Positions 23,710 through 36,187 of a DNA stretch of 64,000 bases are shown piece after piece. The stretch comes from Melastoma dodecandrum. Lineage: Eukaryota > Streptophyta > Magnoliopsida > Myrtales > Melastomataceae. The notes under the pieces were generated by a model. The model had not been told where the DNA came from. It searched no databases and was given only the letters and a program-made list of their open reading frames with translations. Positions within the stretch are counted from its first letter, which is position 1, and each line of letters begins with the position of its first letter. The stretch spans positions 99,501-163,500 of the forward strand of contig JARUPY010000539.1 of assembly GCA_029817715.1 (NCBI GenBank), read 5' to 3'. The position numbers were made by a program, and so were the translations under genes.

Positions 23710-26143
23710 TCATTTTTTGTCATTGCCATTAGCATTGGCGCTCCTACCGTTGGACCAAAACTTTCCTAACATCCTCTTGGGTCGCCCCGGGATCGCGCAC
23801 AATCCCCTGAGCTTCGAGCTCTTTCCCATCCCATCCTGCCGCGTGTCGTCCTGCTCTTCCAGCTCCTCATCCTCCGCCAGCTTCATCTTCAACGTAGGGA
23901 TCCTCTTTGGGGATCTGATCCCCGACACACTCCACTGGTCATCAGCAGGGATGCTGGCTGTGGTGGTGCTTAATGGCGCCAGAGGCCTTGATGGGTCTAT
24001 TCCGTGTGATTCTATAAGTGCCTTGATGTGGCCCGGCAGATCAGCGACTTTGTTACCAGACTTGGTCGCTCGTGCTTGCTCGAAGAACAGGACTTGTACC
24101 ACGACCCTCAGGGGCAGCATCTCGTTCTGTGCCGCGTGCATGCATGCCTCCATTGAAAGCTTCTTGCAGTCCAGGATTTGACATAGCCGCTTCCGTTCAC
24201 CCTTGGTGAGATCTGAATGCGCCTATTCATTCAAACACAAGATGCTAGTTTCAGACCCAATACAATGGCAGATTTTAGCCAAGTTCTGACGATGACATTT
24301 CTAACCTTCGAAATGGACAGTGTGTTCTAATAATACAATATCCACCAACTGGTCAATCAATGGAAATTATCAGTTAAGATAGACATAGGTTAAGAAACTC
24401 AATGTCATGTGATCCTAAACTCACAAAATATGTCATAATGTGGACCAACGATTTGGTCCATTGTCAAATAGTTGGTTATCCATATCCAACACCGACATTT
24501 TACAACCAAATAGGAGCTACCAAATGAGTCGATCCATCCAAAGGACTACTTTCAAGTAGGAAAATATTTGATTGATTGATTACCTTGAGGTAGACGTCGA
24601 TAGCTTTGTAAAGGTCGTCGTGATCGATCCTCGCAAAGTCTGGTATGGCTTTGGCCAAAGCCATGAACTTAGACAGTGGCAGGTTTATATCATGTCCAAT
24701 GGCTTGTAGGTATCGGTCAATGATCTTCGCCACCTTCATTTTAGAGCTATGCGATGCAGATGATGATCTTCTGCTCTCCTGGAAGTCGAGGTCGATGTTC
24801 TCAGCAGAACGAGACCTCCTCCTCTCGACGAACTCTGACTTGAACCTCGGAGGACTGGTCGGAGGACTCTGACTTTGTAACATGAACAACTCAACTATAT
24901 TCATCACAATGTCGACGTCGTAGAGCATGTTGCTTGCCCGAGATGGAGGGGGAATCAACAAATCTTTTGCAGTCGCCTCCTCTAACTGAATACCAATCCG
25001 TCTTGCCAGTTCCATTTTTGAAGAGGGAGAAGCTCCAAGAATGTTGGCAGCCTTCAATAGTTTCAACAGGAAACTACAGGAAACGGCTCCCCTCTCAGCC
25101 GGAAGCAGGCTGATGATGGATTCCAGCAGAAGCCTTGTCTTCGAAGTGATTTCTACGTTACCTTCGGAATCCGAGTCTGACCCGATGCCCAAGTCTGTTA
25201 TCCTGGATATCTGTATCTTAGGCAGCCAGCAGGATGCGTAAACCTTCAGGGCATCGCCTATCAAATTCGAAGGTAGCCTTCCTCCAGATTTTATCGCGAT
25301 CATCGTCCTCCAGTAGAGGTCGATGCCTAATTCGGAGATGTCCTCTGCCCACCAACCCTTGCACGCCGGCTTATAAGTCCTCTGACTCTGGATTTCCACT
25401 CCGTTACAGGAAAGGTCGTCCCCGCCGCGACGGGATTGACTATGAGACAGGGTAACCTTGGAAGGGTTCATCAGGACCTTGGCGGCAATCGCCTCAATGC
25501 ATCTGCCTGTGATCCTAAGGTCTTCTGACCAGAGAGGAAAAGCCCTGGTAGTCTTAAGGGTCACGATGGAGTCACGCCAGCCCTGGAGTATGCAGGAGTT
25601 GAGGAAGACCTCGAGCTTGTAGATGAGGTTGCCCTTCTCGACATCCTCAGACATCTGGAGGTACTCTGCGGCGCACCGGGCAGCCACGATGTTGTAAGCA
25701 CTTAAAGTGATGGTAATTCCATAGCAGAACTTGGCACAGAGGTCGAATGCCTCGTCCCCACCAGGGAATTCAGTAAGGTGGACAATTTGGTGTGGGGAGG
25801 AATCAGGGGACTCAGAGCACAACCTTTGCAACCTTAGGCTCTTGGAAAGCAGGGGAAACTGCAGTTTGGGGTCAACAACAACAATTAATAATCTAAGAAA
25901 CATTGAACTGGGATCGTAAAGGGGTGGCGGGGACCTTGTGTAGGAGATATCTGGTGCCCTTGACTTGGATGATGAGATCACTGGAGACTTCTGAGGAGAC
26001 GGACCTGCCATTTTATCTTTCAAGACCCTATTGATAGAAAAGAAGAGGAAAATGAACCCCAGAGGGATGTTTGCTGAGTTTAACCTGATGGCATCGGTGG
26101 TGTAGAAAGTATCAGGCCTGGATCCGAGCTTCATGAACTTCAT
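23710..26143 (-). CDS. NPH3-family BTB/POZ protein (At1g67900-like)
   Basis: Plant substrate adaptor of CUL3 ubiquitin ligases, the family of NPH3/RPT2/NPY that acts in phototropism and auxin responses at the plasma membrane. Four exons join in phase: 26143-26085, 26004-25935, 25858-24584 and 24222-23710, giving 638 residues, usual for the family. The N-terminal BTB domain starts [15 protein letters not shown] and reads through [17 protein letters not shown] and [14 protein letters not shown]. The NPH3 domain follows, with [18 protein letters not shown] and the conserved [20 protein letters not shown] near the C-terminus. The tail is acidic, then basic. The 70-nt second exon lies in a frame different from the open frame around it, so simple ORF calls miss it. 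The start resembles At1g67900-type members more than NPY proteins; the specific pathway is not known from sequence. No lesion seen. Confidence 0.93.
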
Positions 26144-27000
26144 GATTGAAACTATCCCCTCTTTTTTTTTTGTAAGAGCCAACAAAAGAATTCCTGTGAC
26201 AGGCGACAGTCTCTCTTCTCTCTCTTACATGCCCTTTCTTGCTGTCTGTCTGGATTTGTTCCTCCCAGTCCCAGGATATGAACTGATTGACGAAGCTTCT
26301 GATCCTTCCCTTAAGCTTCACTCACTCAAACTCTCAGCAGCAGAAAAAAGAAAAGATAAAACTTTTTTTTTTTTGGGGGGGGGGGGTTCTTCCCTTTGCG
26401 CGATATGATTATGGAGGTTAAAAGAAAAGAAGGTCAAGCAAGGATGGGGACTTTAAATAAGAAGAAGAATAGCCGGAAGGGGGAGGGGGGGGGGACTCTA
26501 AAAAAAAAAAATAAACGAAAAGTAACAAAAAAATAGTAGTAATTAAGAATAGTGAATTTAGTCGCAGCTCCTTTTGAGTTATGAGTTTTATGGCAGGCAG
26601 CAGGGAGGGGGAAAGGGAATCCTCGGATCAAGCAACTGACGGACGAACGAACAACCCCACGAAGTCAAAACCCCAATCCAAATCTGAAATAATGACCCAT
26701 TTGTATAATCATCACTCATCATTATTATTCCATGCCCGAACAGGAGGAGGAGGAGGTGGTGTCGCTTCCTGGCAAGGGTCGGGCAAGGGTGGTAAGAGTC
26801 GTGGGTCGGGTCGGGCACGAGGGACAAGGCCCCAGCGTGCTATCGGAAAGGCCCCACACTTGTCCCTCATAATTGCATGAATTGAACCCACCACCCCCCC
26901 CCCTCTCCATATTCAACCATTTACACGTTACTTTCCCATGTCTCTCTTCTCAAACTGCTTTCTTGCCCCCGATTTTTTACTTCGAGTATTTTTCATCTAC
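26144..27000. other. Promoter and leader region of the NPH3-type gene
   Basis: Contains a poly-T/poly-G tract at about 26364-26387, several GGAGGA-type purine runs near 26745, and a TATTTAA-like box on the minus strand near 26453. No coding region could be supported. Confidence 0.35.
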
Positions 27001-28178
27001 TATAATTATATAGCTATTATTGTTAATTTGTTGAAAATCAGGTTAAATAATTATTAAAATTATAAATGAATATTTATTCTAATATTTAAAACGCTTGTCC
27101 TCCTATGTAACATCGATCAGCAAATAGAATTGTCCTAAATTAAAAAAATATATATATAGACGATTTTTTTTTTTGGGGATTGCCTTTAACCATAAAGCAA
27201 AAGGAAAGAATATGAGTCATAATTAATAAATAAATGAAAAAGGAAATAAAGGGGGGGGGGGGGGAGTAGGGGTTATGCCAAAAAGGCAAAGGAGGAGATT
27301 ATGTTGTCTACCTACCTTTGAATCGTTATCGCATTCATAACACATAATAGATCGATACAAATCCACTCACACCCACCCTTTCTATTCTAACACGGCTATT
27401 TTATTTTCGACCTATTTAATGTTTTCTTTAAAAGGCGATGGCAACAATGGGTGTAACCCTCAAATAATATTTTAACTCGGTTGTCGTTGCGATGTATAAG
27501 AAAAGGCAGGTTAACATGAACGAATGGTTTGGCTGTGTTCGTGTTAGTTATGTGGAACATATGATATACAGTTGAGAGAGAGGAAGACATGATTTTTTTC
27601 GATAAATTGTTTTTCCATCAACAAACGGTTGTCTTTGCATCTTTCTTTCATTTTTGCTGATTGATTGTTGGGGTGGAGTGGAGGGCATCAGCCTCATAAG
27701 TCAGATCCATCCATTGGATTCTCTCTTTCTTTCCACGGCTGTGTTTTTCTTTTTCTTTTCTTTTTGTAATAAATAATATATTAATACGACGTACCTTTCT
27801 CTTCTTCCTTTTGTATCATTTTATATCTTTACGGAAGTCTCTGATTTATCACTGCATCGTCAAACCCCTTCTTACTTTTTCTGGATTTAAATGGCATCAT
27901 CGTCCTCATCATTCAACTAGTGATAAAACACGCATGTCTTTAATTCTAGTTATATATGACATTACATAATTTAAGAAGCACAACTTGTCAACAATTATTA
28001 TTTCTTAGGGGTATTTGGCCCACTAATGAGTGATGAGGATAATCCCCCCCCCCCCTCCCCCGGTCGACATCACTCTCAAAAGAATAGAAAGGTTTTCGGA
28101 AAGAAATCAAATCATCTGACTTCATCGAGGCGTCAACTCCGAGAGATTGTGAGACCAGCTCTTTCTCAAAGTTCATTA

Positions 28179-28203
28179 ATATATATATATATATATATAT
28201 ATA
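28179..28203. repeat. (AT)n microsatellite
   Basis: About twelve uninterrupted AT dinucleotides. A second AT run lies at about 31733-31753. Confidence 0.9.
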
Positions 28204-28841
28204 AGGAACAGAGAGACTAGAATGACATAATTGATTTGCAACTTCTAAGACACAATTACTAGTCGAATGCAATTGATTCGATAAAATTGAACGACGACGT
28301 TTGGTGGGATGAAAGAACAAATAAAACATAAAGAAATGTTTAAGTGACAAAGATTAGGGCATTTTTCCTAAAACAAAGATTAAGGCATTTTTCCTTGTCC
28401 CAGTGACAAAGGAACAGACTTGTGACTTTGTATATAATATGAATTAAAAGAGTGACCAGCACACAATGTCACCCCCAATAATTAAAATCTTTAAATGAAA
28501 AAAATATGATGGAAACGTGAAGGAATGGTGTGATTGTGTGGGTGGCCATGATCCTATTCCTACCGCATAATAATACTTGTCAAATTGAATGGGACTAAAT
28601 AATAATCACCCCGTACGAGAACATAATCTTCCATGCGAGTATGGTAAATGTCTCTCTCCTTCACTACCGACAGCGATCATGGGACCCTAAGGGATAATGC
28701 TCCCATGACGCTTCAGGGCAAGAGGACTCAGGGACGAAACACCCCAAGGAGAGGTCGATAACAAGATGATGTTCCATCAGGATGTCGTATCGGTATTGAG
28801 ACACTAACCATGTCTTGGCTCGATCAGTGAGTGTGGGTGTG

Positions 28842-28848
28842 TTTTTTT

Positions 28849-28879
<31 letters not shown>
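28842..28879. repeat. T17-G21 double mononucleotide tract
   Basis: Seventeen Ts followed directly by twenty-one Gs, with no interruption. The length of such tracts is often unreliable in assemblies. Confidence 0.9.
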
Positions 28880-31800
28880 TCACCCTTGTTTTTGTAATGT
28901 TTTTGGATGTACTCTCGGTTTTCCTAATCGTCTTATCTTTAAAGGGCGGGTTGGTTTTAGATTTAGGTTCGTGCGTGCGTTGGGATGTTCCATCCAATGT
29001 ATGAAAGGACAAAGGTCGGATCGACACGAGAGAGAGAGGTGGGTGGTGGGTGTCTTTAGTTCGGTACCTTTCGGTGCTCCTCCATTGGCCGGCCAACCGA
29101 CAAGGATTAGGGTCCACTCCCCCGGCTACCCCCGCACGAATGCTTACTCTCCATTATAGGTATTCCCTTTTAAAGCATTTGTTTGGTCCTGGGCTGCTTC
29201 TTTTTGTTTTTAACTTACAGTTGGGGGTGGGGGTAGTGAGTTGTGTGAGTGTGAGTGCCTTCAACTCTGACCACCGCGCACTTTTACTTCCTACCCTCTT
29301 TGACGAAAGGGGACTCATCTTCCACCCTTTATGTGTCCAATGTGAATCCAGGGATGAGTATTCATATCCACCGTTGGTTGTGGGTTTCCTTTTCCTTTTT
29401 TCTTTTTCTTTTTCTTGTTGGGTCTATTTCTAGGGCAATATTAACTAACCCCACGACCAGCTGGATCAGCTTCTGTCTCCCCTTATTTCAAACCAAATCG
29501 GTGAAATTAAGGTTTTCCGTCTCGACATGATGTTGACCCCCTCCCCACATTCCAGAAATTATGATAATGAGATCGTACCTTTTATTCGGATCCTGGGGGC
29601 AATATATTTTTTTTTTACCGATACCTGACACGGTACTATCCAACCACGGAGGTGGAATAGTTATTGCATCTTGAATTCTCCCCATCTCCACCGACCGTCA
29701 GAACGCAGCCAAGAGATGTTGTGAGAGGGGTTGACAACAGGTGGATACGAGCTTTGCCGTTCGTGCTGGAAATGGCGGGGACATGGATGGATCCACGTCC
29801 ACCTCTCCCGGTCGACCAATTCCTTTCATTACCACATAAGATTGACATTGATCTCAATGAAATGTTACTTGGAACTGCCTCCAGAGCCCCCAGCAGCGTT
29901 CTTCCCGACGGCTTCCATTGAATTGTTTCTTTCTTGTAGCCGGTGGCGACTGACTTATCCATGGTTTTTCGCCACAAGTTCCACAGTCTATTAATACTTC
30001 ATGTCAAACAGCACCACGGGGGTTGGGCCCCATCCCAACTAGGAGGAAGTTTTTGGCGATCTGCATAATCCTTCTAATGTAAAACGGACTCAATATGAAA
30101 GAACACAAGCCGCCTGAATCCAATGTCTCTTATTGGTTACATATTGAAAGCGATACTCGTATTTGTTTAAGGATGAAAATCCCGTAGGCGAAAAGACGTT
30201 ATCAAAAAAGCTAGAATTGTCCAAACGCAATAATTAAGCTTAAGTACCAAAACAACTAATCCGCGGGGGAGGATATCACTTCCGGTTCCCTTAACAGCAC
30301 ACAAATCTTCCCAGATCCGTCAAAGATCATTAGCGTGCAAAACCTGTTTGAGTAAAAGACGAAAAGGAAAGATTGGTTCGTGCTTTTGGCTTATATCATT
30401 GAAATCGACCCCTGAATTTATGTTTACTCTTTAGTTTTTTCTTTTCTTTTGAGAAAAAAGAAAGGAATGTTTAAAACACCCTATTATTTAAGATATTCAT
30501 GCCTACGCATGACTGTAATTATGTCAATCATGCAAAACTACTACAATGATTTTATGCTTTATTTACAATAATATTCCCTTGAGATAGAGAGCCTTTATGG
30601 ACACATAAGATGAGCGAGTAATTATTGATAGAATCAAGTAAGAGTGTTAATAATGGTAGACGGATGAAATTTATGGGTCCAGAATAAGAAATTAACTTCT
30701 CGATTTGGATATGGTGTTGACACATGAAATTCAGGTTTCAAGTGACGTACACCAAGCGAAACTTATATAGCGAAGCTGTTTCAAAATTCAACTAAACGAG
30801 AATCATGTATATTATTTGAAGACACGTGCCATAATAAGATTTAATCCGTTCAGAGAAAGGATACGAGATCGCTTTGTCGAATTTCTTCGTCATCTAACCT
30901 CTTGTTTCTCTAACAAGCACGAAAGGCAATCCCTGAACGGTAACCTCTTTTGATTGGAATCATGTATCCCCTGTTTCTGTTATATATATAGTCGAAACCG
31001 GGGTCCGTATAAGGTAAAAGTATTACAATCAGGTCCGGTATACACCCCGGTTCAAAATGGCTTCCTACGATGAGATATTATTATAGAAGGACAAATCAAA
31101 TAAGTAGCCAAGTTTTTGCATCTGGTGAATCGGCTGTTAATTCCATTTTTATTATATATATAAAGTTAGGATAAGAAAAGGAAAGCCAGGAAAAGAGGGA
31201 AGGGATGATTCCCTCACCCTAATTCAATTACCTGGTCCCGCACTTTATAGATCAAGACCCCACCCCAAAAAAATGTGAAGGAATTTCTTTATGAGATACC
31301 ATAGGGAGGCAACTTTTAGAAAAAGTAAATATTAATGCGCAACGGTCCCGCCCGGGGGGGGGCGTGGAACAATTTATTTAATCAAAAGGCTTATACTAAA
31401 TGGATTTGGCCTAGGCGAAGGAGGACGAGTACTTGTACTTTGGTCTTTTCATTCTTCTTATCTTCGGAAAAAGCCAAGAAAAGAAAAAATGAAAAGAAAA
31501 CAGATCAAACGGGTAGATTATATATGTGTGGTTATGGCCGTAATGGGGGGGGGGGGGATTCCTACAAGATCACTCCCGACCCCTATTAAAGTTAAAAAAA
31601 AAAGAGGAAAAGGAGTGAAGGAGGGAGGTGGTCGTGGGCTTATCTACGTGAAATGATCAGCCACAGTTGTTGGGAGTGCTTTTTGGGAGGGTCAACCATG
31701 AGCCCAAGAAACTGTGTAGTAAAATCCGATCCTATATATATATATATATATATCATTTGGAGGCGGCTGGCAGTTCCTCACGCGAAATTCTTTTGTGGAT

Positions 31801-32381
31801 TGAATGATGAGTAACCAAATTCTTTATTGGCTTGCATGAGATTGAGAAAGACAAAAGAAAATAGCCATATTATTGAGTTTAGCCGGTGGGCTCAGGAAAC
31901 GAGAAGCCTGGGGGGCGGGGGCTAGAAGGGGTATTTTTGCCTCGAAATTAAGGGAAGGGAGAGTGTAGTGTTTTTTGTTTTGGATGTGAAAACGCAGACC
32001 GACCAGCCAGTGTGCCTGTCTGGTGTGTGCCCCTCTCCCACCCGACCTGACGTGACGGTTCATGCTCGTTGGTGGACACTGGTTCTGGATGGGAGCCTCT
32101 TATCTTTACCCACCACCAGGCCTCGGGCCACAGCTGGAGAGAGCCGCTCGGGTTTGATAATAACTGAAGAGGACCACCTGACCCTGATATATATTATATC
32201 ATTATAATGGAAAGAGACAAGAAAGAAAGAAAGTGAACTCGTCACAAGAATTATCACGTATTGGACTTAGGACCTGGGCCTGGGCCTCCTTTAGTTTGTT
32301 TTTTTTTTAATGTCTTCTCTTCTGAGGTGCCTGTGACAATATTTTGTGGGGGGGAATATTTACGAAGCCAAAAAGACAAGT

Positions 32382-32407
32382 GGGGGGGGGGGGGGGGGGA
32401 GGGGGGG
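32382..32407. repeat. Long G tract, G18-A-G7
   Basis: Eighteen Gs, one A and seven more Gs, about 20 bp before the tandem array starts. Together with GTGGGGGGG at 32346 this makes a strongly G-skewed stretch that could form G-quadruplexes. Confidence 0.85.
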
Positions 32408-32426
32408 AGCACGTCACAAATGCGGT

Positions 32427-35400
32427 TGTGTGGAGAATTTACTCTCTGTTTTTTTTTTGTGAAAGCCTCCAACAGAAACAAAAGAATGGAACAAAAGATC
32501 TCCCATGGCCACGAGGAAGAAGGACCTGTCACTGTGTGGCATATATACCAAAAATGACTCATATTATTCGATAACAGAAGAGGATTAGGTTCTTAGGCGA
32601 CTTTGTGGAAGGACGTGATTCTTCCCTTCCCATCCCATCCCTTCCCTATGTCTAGTGTCTCCCCCAAGAACGCCATGATATATTCTTGATTGTATATTGC
32701 TTCATTATTGTACTTTTGCCTTTTCCAAGTAAATTGTTGACAGGTTTTCCGTTTATATATACATATATATATAAAGCTCAGTCCCTAATACTAAAACAAA
32801 ATTGGAGAAATGAGTGGAATATTAGATGGGGAGACGGGCAAGCAACATAGTCAAGTCTAATGCTTCAAAAGCCGAAATGAGACACGGTGTATTCTTCAGA
32901 ATGGACAAAGATAAAGCAAATCAAAACGGGTAACGACTAAACAATGAATAGGAAATTAAAGTCCCACACAACTAACCTTGTTACTTAACCAATTCAACTC
33001 ATATGTAGGGCTGTTAATGAGTCGGGTCGGCTTGCGAACTATTCGGCCCGGCTCGACTAAAAATTCGAGCCCGGCTCGATAATATTCAAGCTTTTACGAG
33101 CTCGGACCCGGGCTCGGGTCTTATTCTTTAAAAATCAAGCCGGGCTCGTGCTCATTCATTAGCCCGACAAACAGTTTGGTCCGGCCTGACAATAATTATA
33201 ATGAATAAATAATTATAATAAATATAAATTTTTAAAATATCTAAAACTTTCAGTGGCTTAATTCTCCATCATGTTTGCATCTTCATCTTCTTCATAACCT
33301 GTAGAAGCCTTGAGACTACCAGGAGGTTTTTTACATCGATCGCTAGCATAACATTGTCCAGGTATTCGTTGTGTGTGGAGAATTTACTCTCTATTTTTTT
33401 TTTGTGAAAGCCTCCAACAGAAACAAAAGAATGGAACAAAAGATCTCCCATGGCCACGAGGAAGAAGGACCTGTCACTGTGTGGCATATATACCAAAAAT
33501 GACTCATATTATTCGATAACAGAAGTGGATTAGGTTCTTAGGCGACTTTGTGGAAGGACGTGATTCTTCCCTTCCCATCCCATCCCTTCCCTATGTCTAG
33601 TGTCTCCCCCAAGAACGCCATGATATATTCTTGATTGTATATTGCTTCATTATTGTACTTTTGCCTTTTCCAAGTAAATTGTTGACAGGTTTTCCGTTTA
33701 TATATACATATATATATAAAGCTCAGTCCCTAATACTAAAACAAAATTGGAGAAATGAGTGGAATATTAGATGGGGAGACGGGCAAGCAACATAGTCAAG
33801 TCTAATGCTTCAAAAGCCGAAATGAGACACGGTGTATTCTTCAGAATGGACAAAGATAAAGCAAATCAAAACGGTAACGACTAAACAATGAATAGGAAAT
33901 TTAAAGTCCCACACAACTAACCTTGTTACTTAACCAATTCAACTCATATGTAGGGCTGTTAATGAGTCGGGTCGGCTTGCGAACTATTCGGCCCGGCTCG
34001 ACTAAAAATTCGAGCCCGGCTCGATAATATTCAAGCTTTTGCGAGCTCGGACCCGGGCTCGGGTTTTATACTTTAAAAATCAAGCCGGGCTCGGGCTCAT
34101 TCATTAGCCCGACAAACAGTTTGGCCCGGCCTGGCAATAATTATAATGAATAATTAATTATAATAATTATAATTTCCCTAGCTTAATTCTCCATCATGTT
34201 TGCCTCTTCATCTTCTTCATATACTGTAGAAGCCGTGAGACCACCAGGAGGTTTTTTACATCGATCGCTAGCATAACATTGTCCAGGTATTCGTTGTGTG
34301 GAGAATTTACTCTCTGTTTTTTTTTTGTGAAAGCCTCCAACAGAAACAAAAGAATGGAACAAAAGATCTCCCATGGCCACGAGGAAGAAGGACCTGTCAC
34401 TGTGTGGCATATATACCAAAAATGACTCATATTATTCGATAACAGAAGAGGATTAGGTTCTTAGGCGACTTTGTGGAAGGACGTGATTCTTCCCTTCCCA
34501 TCCCATCCCTTCCCTATGTCTAGTGTCTCCCCCAAGAACGCCATGATATATTCTTGATTGTATATTGCTTCATTATTGTACTTTTGCCTTTTCCAAGTAA
34601 ATTGTTGACAGATTTTCCGTTTATATATACATATATATATATAAAGCTCAGTCCCTAATACTAAAACAAAATTGGAGAAATGAGTGGAATATTAGATGGG
34701 GAGACGGGCAAGCAACATAGTCAAGTCTAATGCTTCAAAAGCCGAAATGAGACACGGTGTATTCTTCAGAATGGACAAAGATAAAGCAAATCAAAACGGG
34801 TAACGACTAAACAATGAATAGGAAATTAAAGTCCCACACAACTAACCTTGTTACTTAACCAATTCAACTCATATGTAGGGCTGTTAATGAGTCGGGCCGG
34901 CTTGCGAACTATTCGGCCCGGCTCGACTAAAAATTCGAGCCCGGCTCAATAATATTCAAGCTTTTACGAGCTCGGACCCGGGCTCGGGTCTTATTCTTTA
35001 AAAATCAAGCCGGGCTCGGGCTCATTCATTAGCCCGACAAACAGTTTGACCCGGCCTGGCAATAATTATAATGAATAATTAATTATAATAAATATTAATT
35101 TTTTAAAAAATCTGAAACTTTCTCTGGCTTAATTCTCCATCATGTTTGCCTCTTCATCTTCTTCATATCCTATAGAAGCCGTGAGACCACCAGGAGGTTT
35201 TCTACATCGATCGCTAGCATAACATTGTCCAGGTATTCGTTGTGTGGAGAATTTACTCTCTGTTTTTTTTTTGTGAAAGCCTCCAACAGAAACAAAAGAA
35301 TGGAACAAAAGATCTCCCATGGCCACGAGGAAGAAGGACCTGTCACTGTGTGGCATATATACCAAAAATGACTCATATTATTCGATAACAGAAGAGGATT

Positions 35401-36187
35401 AGGTTCTTAGGCGACTTTGTGGAAGGACGTGATTCTTCCCTTCCCATCCCATCCCTTCCCTATGTCTAGTGTCTCCCCCAAGAACGCCATGATATATTCT
35501 TGATTGTATATTGCTTCATTATTGTACTTTTGCCTTTTCCAAGTAAATTGTTGACAGATTTTCCGTTTATATATACATATATATATAAAGCTCAGTCCCT
35601 AATACTAAAACAAAATTGGAGAAATGAGTGGAATATTAGATGGGGAGACGGGCAAGCAACATAGTCAAGTCTAATGCTTCAAAAGCCGAAATGAGACACG
35701 GTGTATTCTTCAGAATGGACAAAGATAAAGCAAATCAAAACGGGTAACGACTAAACAATGAATAGGAAATTAAAGTCCCACACAACTAACCTTGTTACTT
35801 AACCAATTCAACTCATATGTAGGGCTGTTAATGAGTCGGGTCGGCTTGCGAACTATTCGGCTCGGCTCGACTAAAAATTCGAGCCCGGCTCGATAATATT
35901 CAAGCTTTTACGAGCTCGGACCCGGGCTCGTGTCTTATTCTTTAAAAATCAAGCCGGGCTCGGGCTCATTCATTAGCCCGACAAACAGTTTGGCCCGGCC
36001 TGGCAATAATTATAATGAATAATTAATTATAATAAATATTAATTTTTTAAAAAATCTGAAACTTTCCCTGGCTTAATTCTCCATCATGTTTGCCTCTTCA
36101 TCTTCTTCATATCCTATAGAAGCCGTGAGACCACCAGGAGGTTTTTTACATCGATCGCTAGCATAACATTGTCCAGGTATTCGTTGT
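32427..36187 (+). repeat. Four tandem ~0.94-kb copies of host flank plus hAT 5' end
   Basis: Four head-to-tail units begin at about 32427, 33372, 34295 and 35241, with spacings of 945, 923 and 946 bp; the last ends at 36187. Each unit has about 580 bp of host DNA (starting TGGAGAATTTACTC, ending with the target site CTCATATG) and then about 368 bp of a hAT transposon 5' end, beginning TAGGGCTGTTAATGAGT at 33006, 33951, 34876 and 35820. Only the fourth continues into a full element. Copies differ by scattered single bases and a short deletion in unit 2. The junctions fall at TTGTG, shared by the hAT side and the host side. Confidence 0.93.

Larger units (their letters stand above)
27001..32426. 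other. Gene-poor AT-rich intergenic region with simple repeats
   Basis: More than 5 kb in which I recognise no gene. Short open frames occur on both strands but lack known motifs and consistent splice signals. The region is rich in AT dinucleotide runs and G or T mononucleotide tracts (27251, 28842, 31354, 31548, 32347, 32382). It ends where the tandem array begins. Confidence 0.45.

Noticed and set aside
24500..26185. Continuous 561-residue ORF as the NPH3-type protein
   Set aside because: It reads through two introns. Family residues ([17 protein letters not shown]) appear only when the 70-nt exon 25935-26004 is used in its own frame.
29050..29994. Several overlapping ORFs of 80-127 residues on both strands
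   Set aside because: No recognisable domain, no matching splice sites, and open frames on both strands at once; best explained by low stop-codon density in GC-richer DNA.
32254..35376. A 68-102-residue minus-strand ORF that recurs in each tandem unit
   Set aside because: Two different frames are open over the same DNA in each copy and both change with small differences between units. No family motif, and no sign of codon constraint. It is a by-product of the repeated sequence.
32427..36187. Centromeric or other satellite DNA
   Set aside because: Only four units, each ending in a hAT transposon terminus next to its target site, and the last continues into the full transposon. This is a local duplication.
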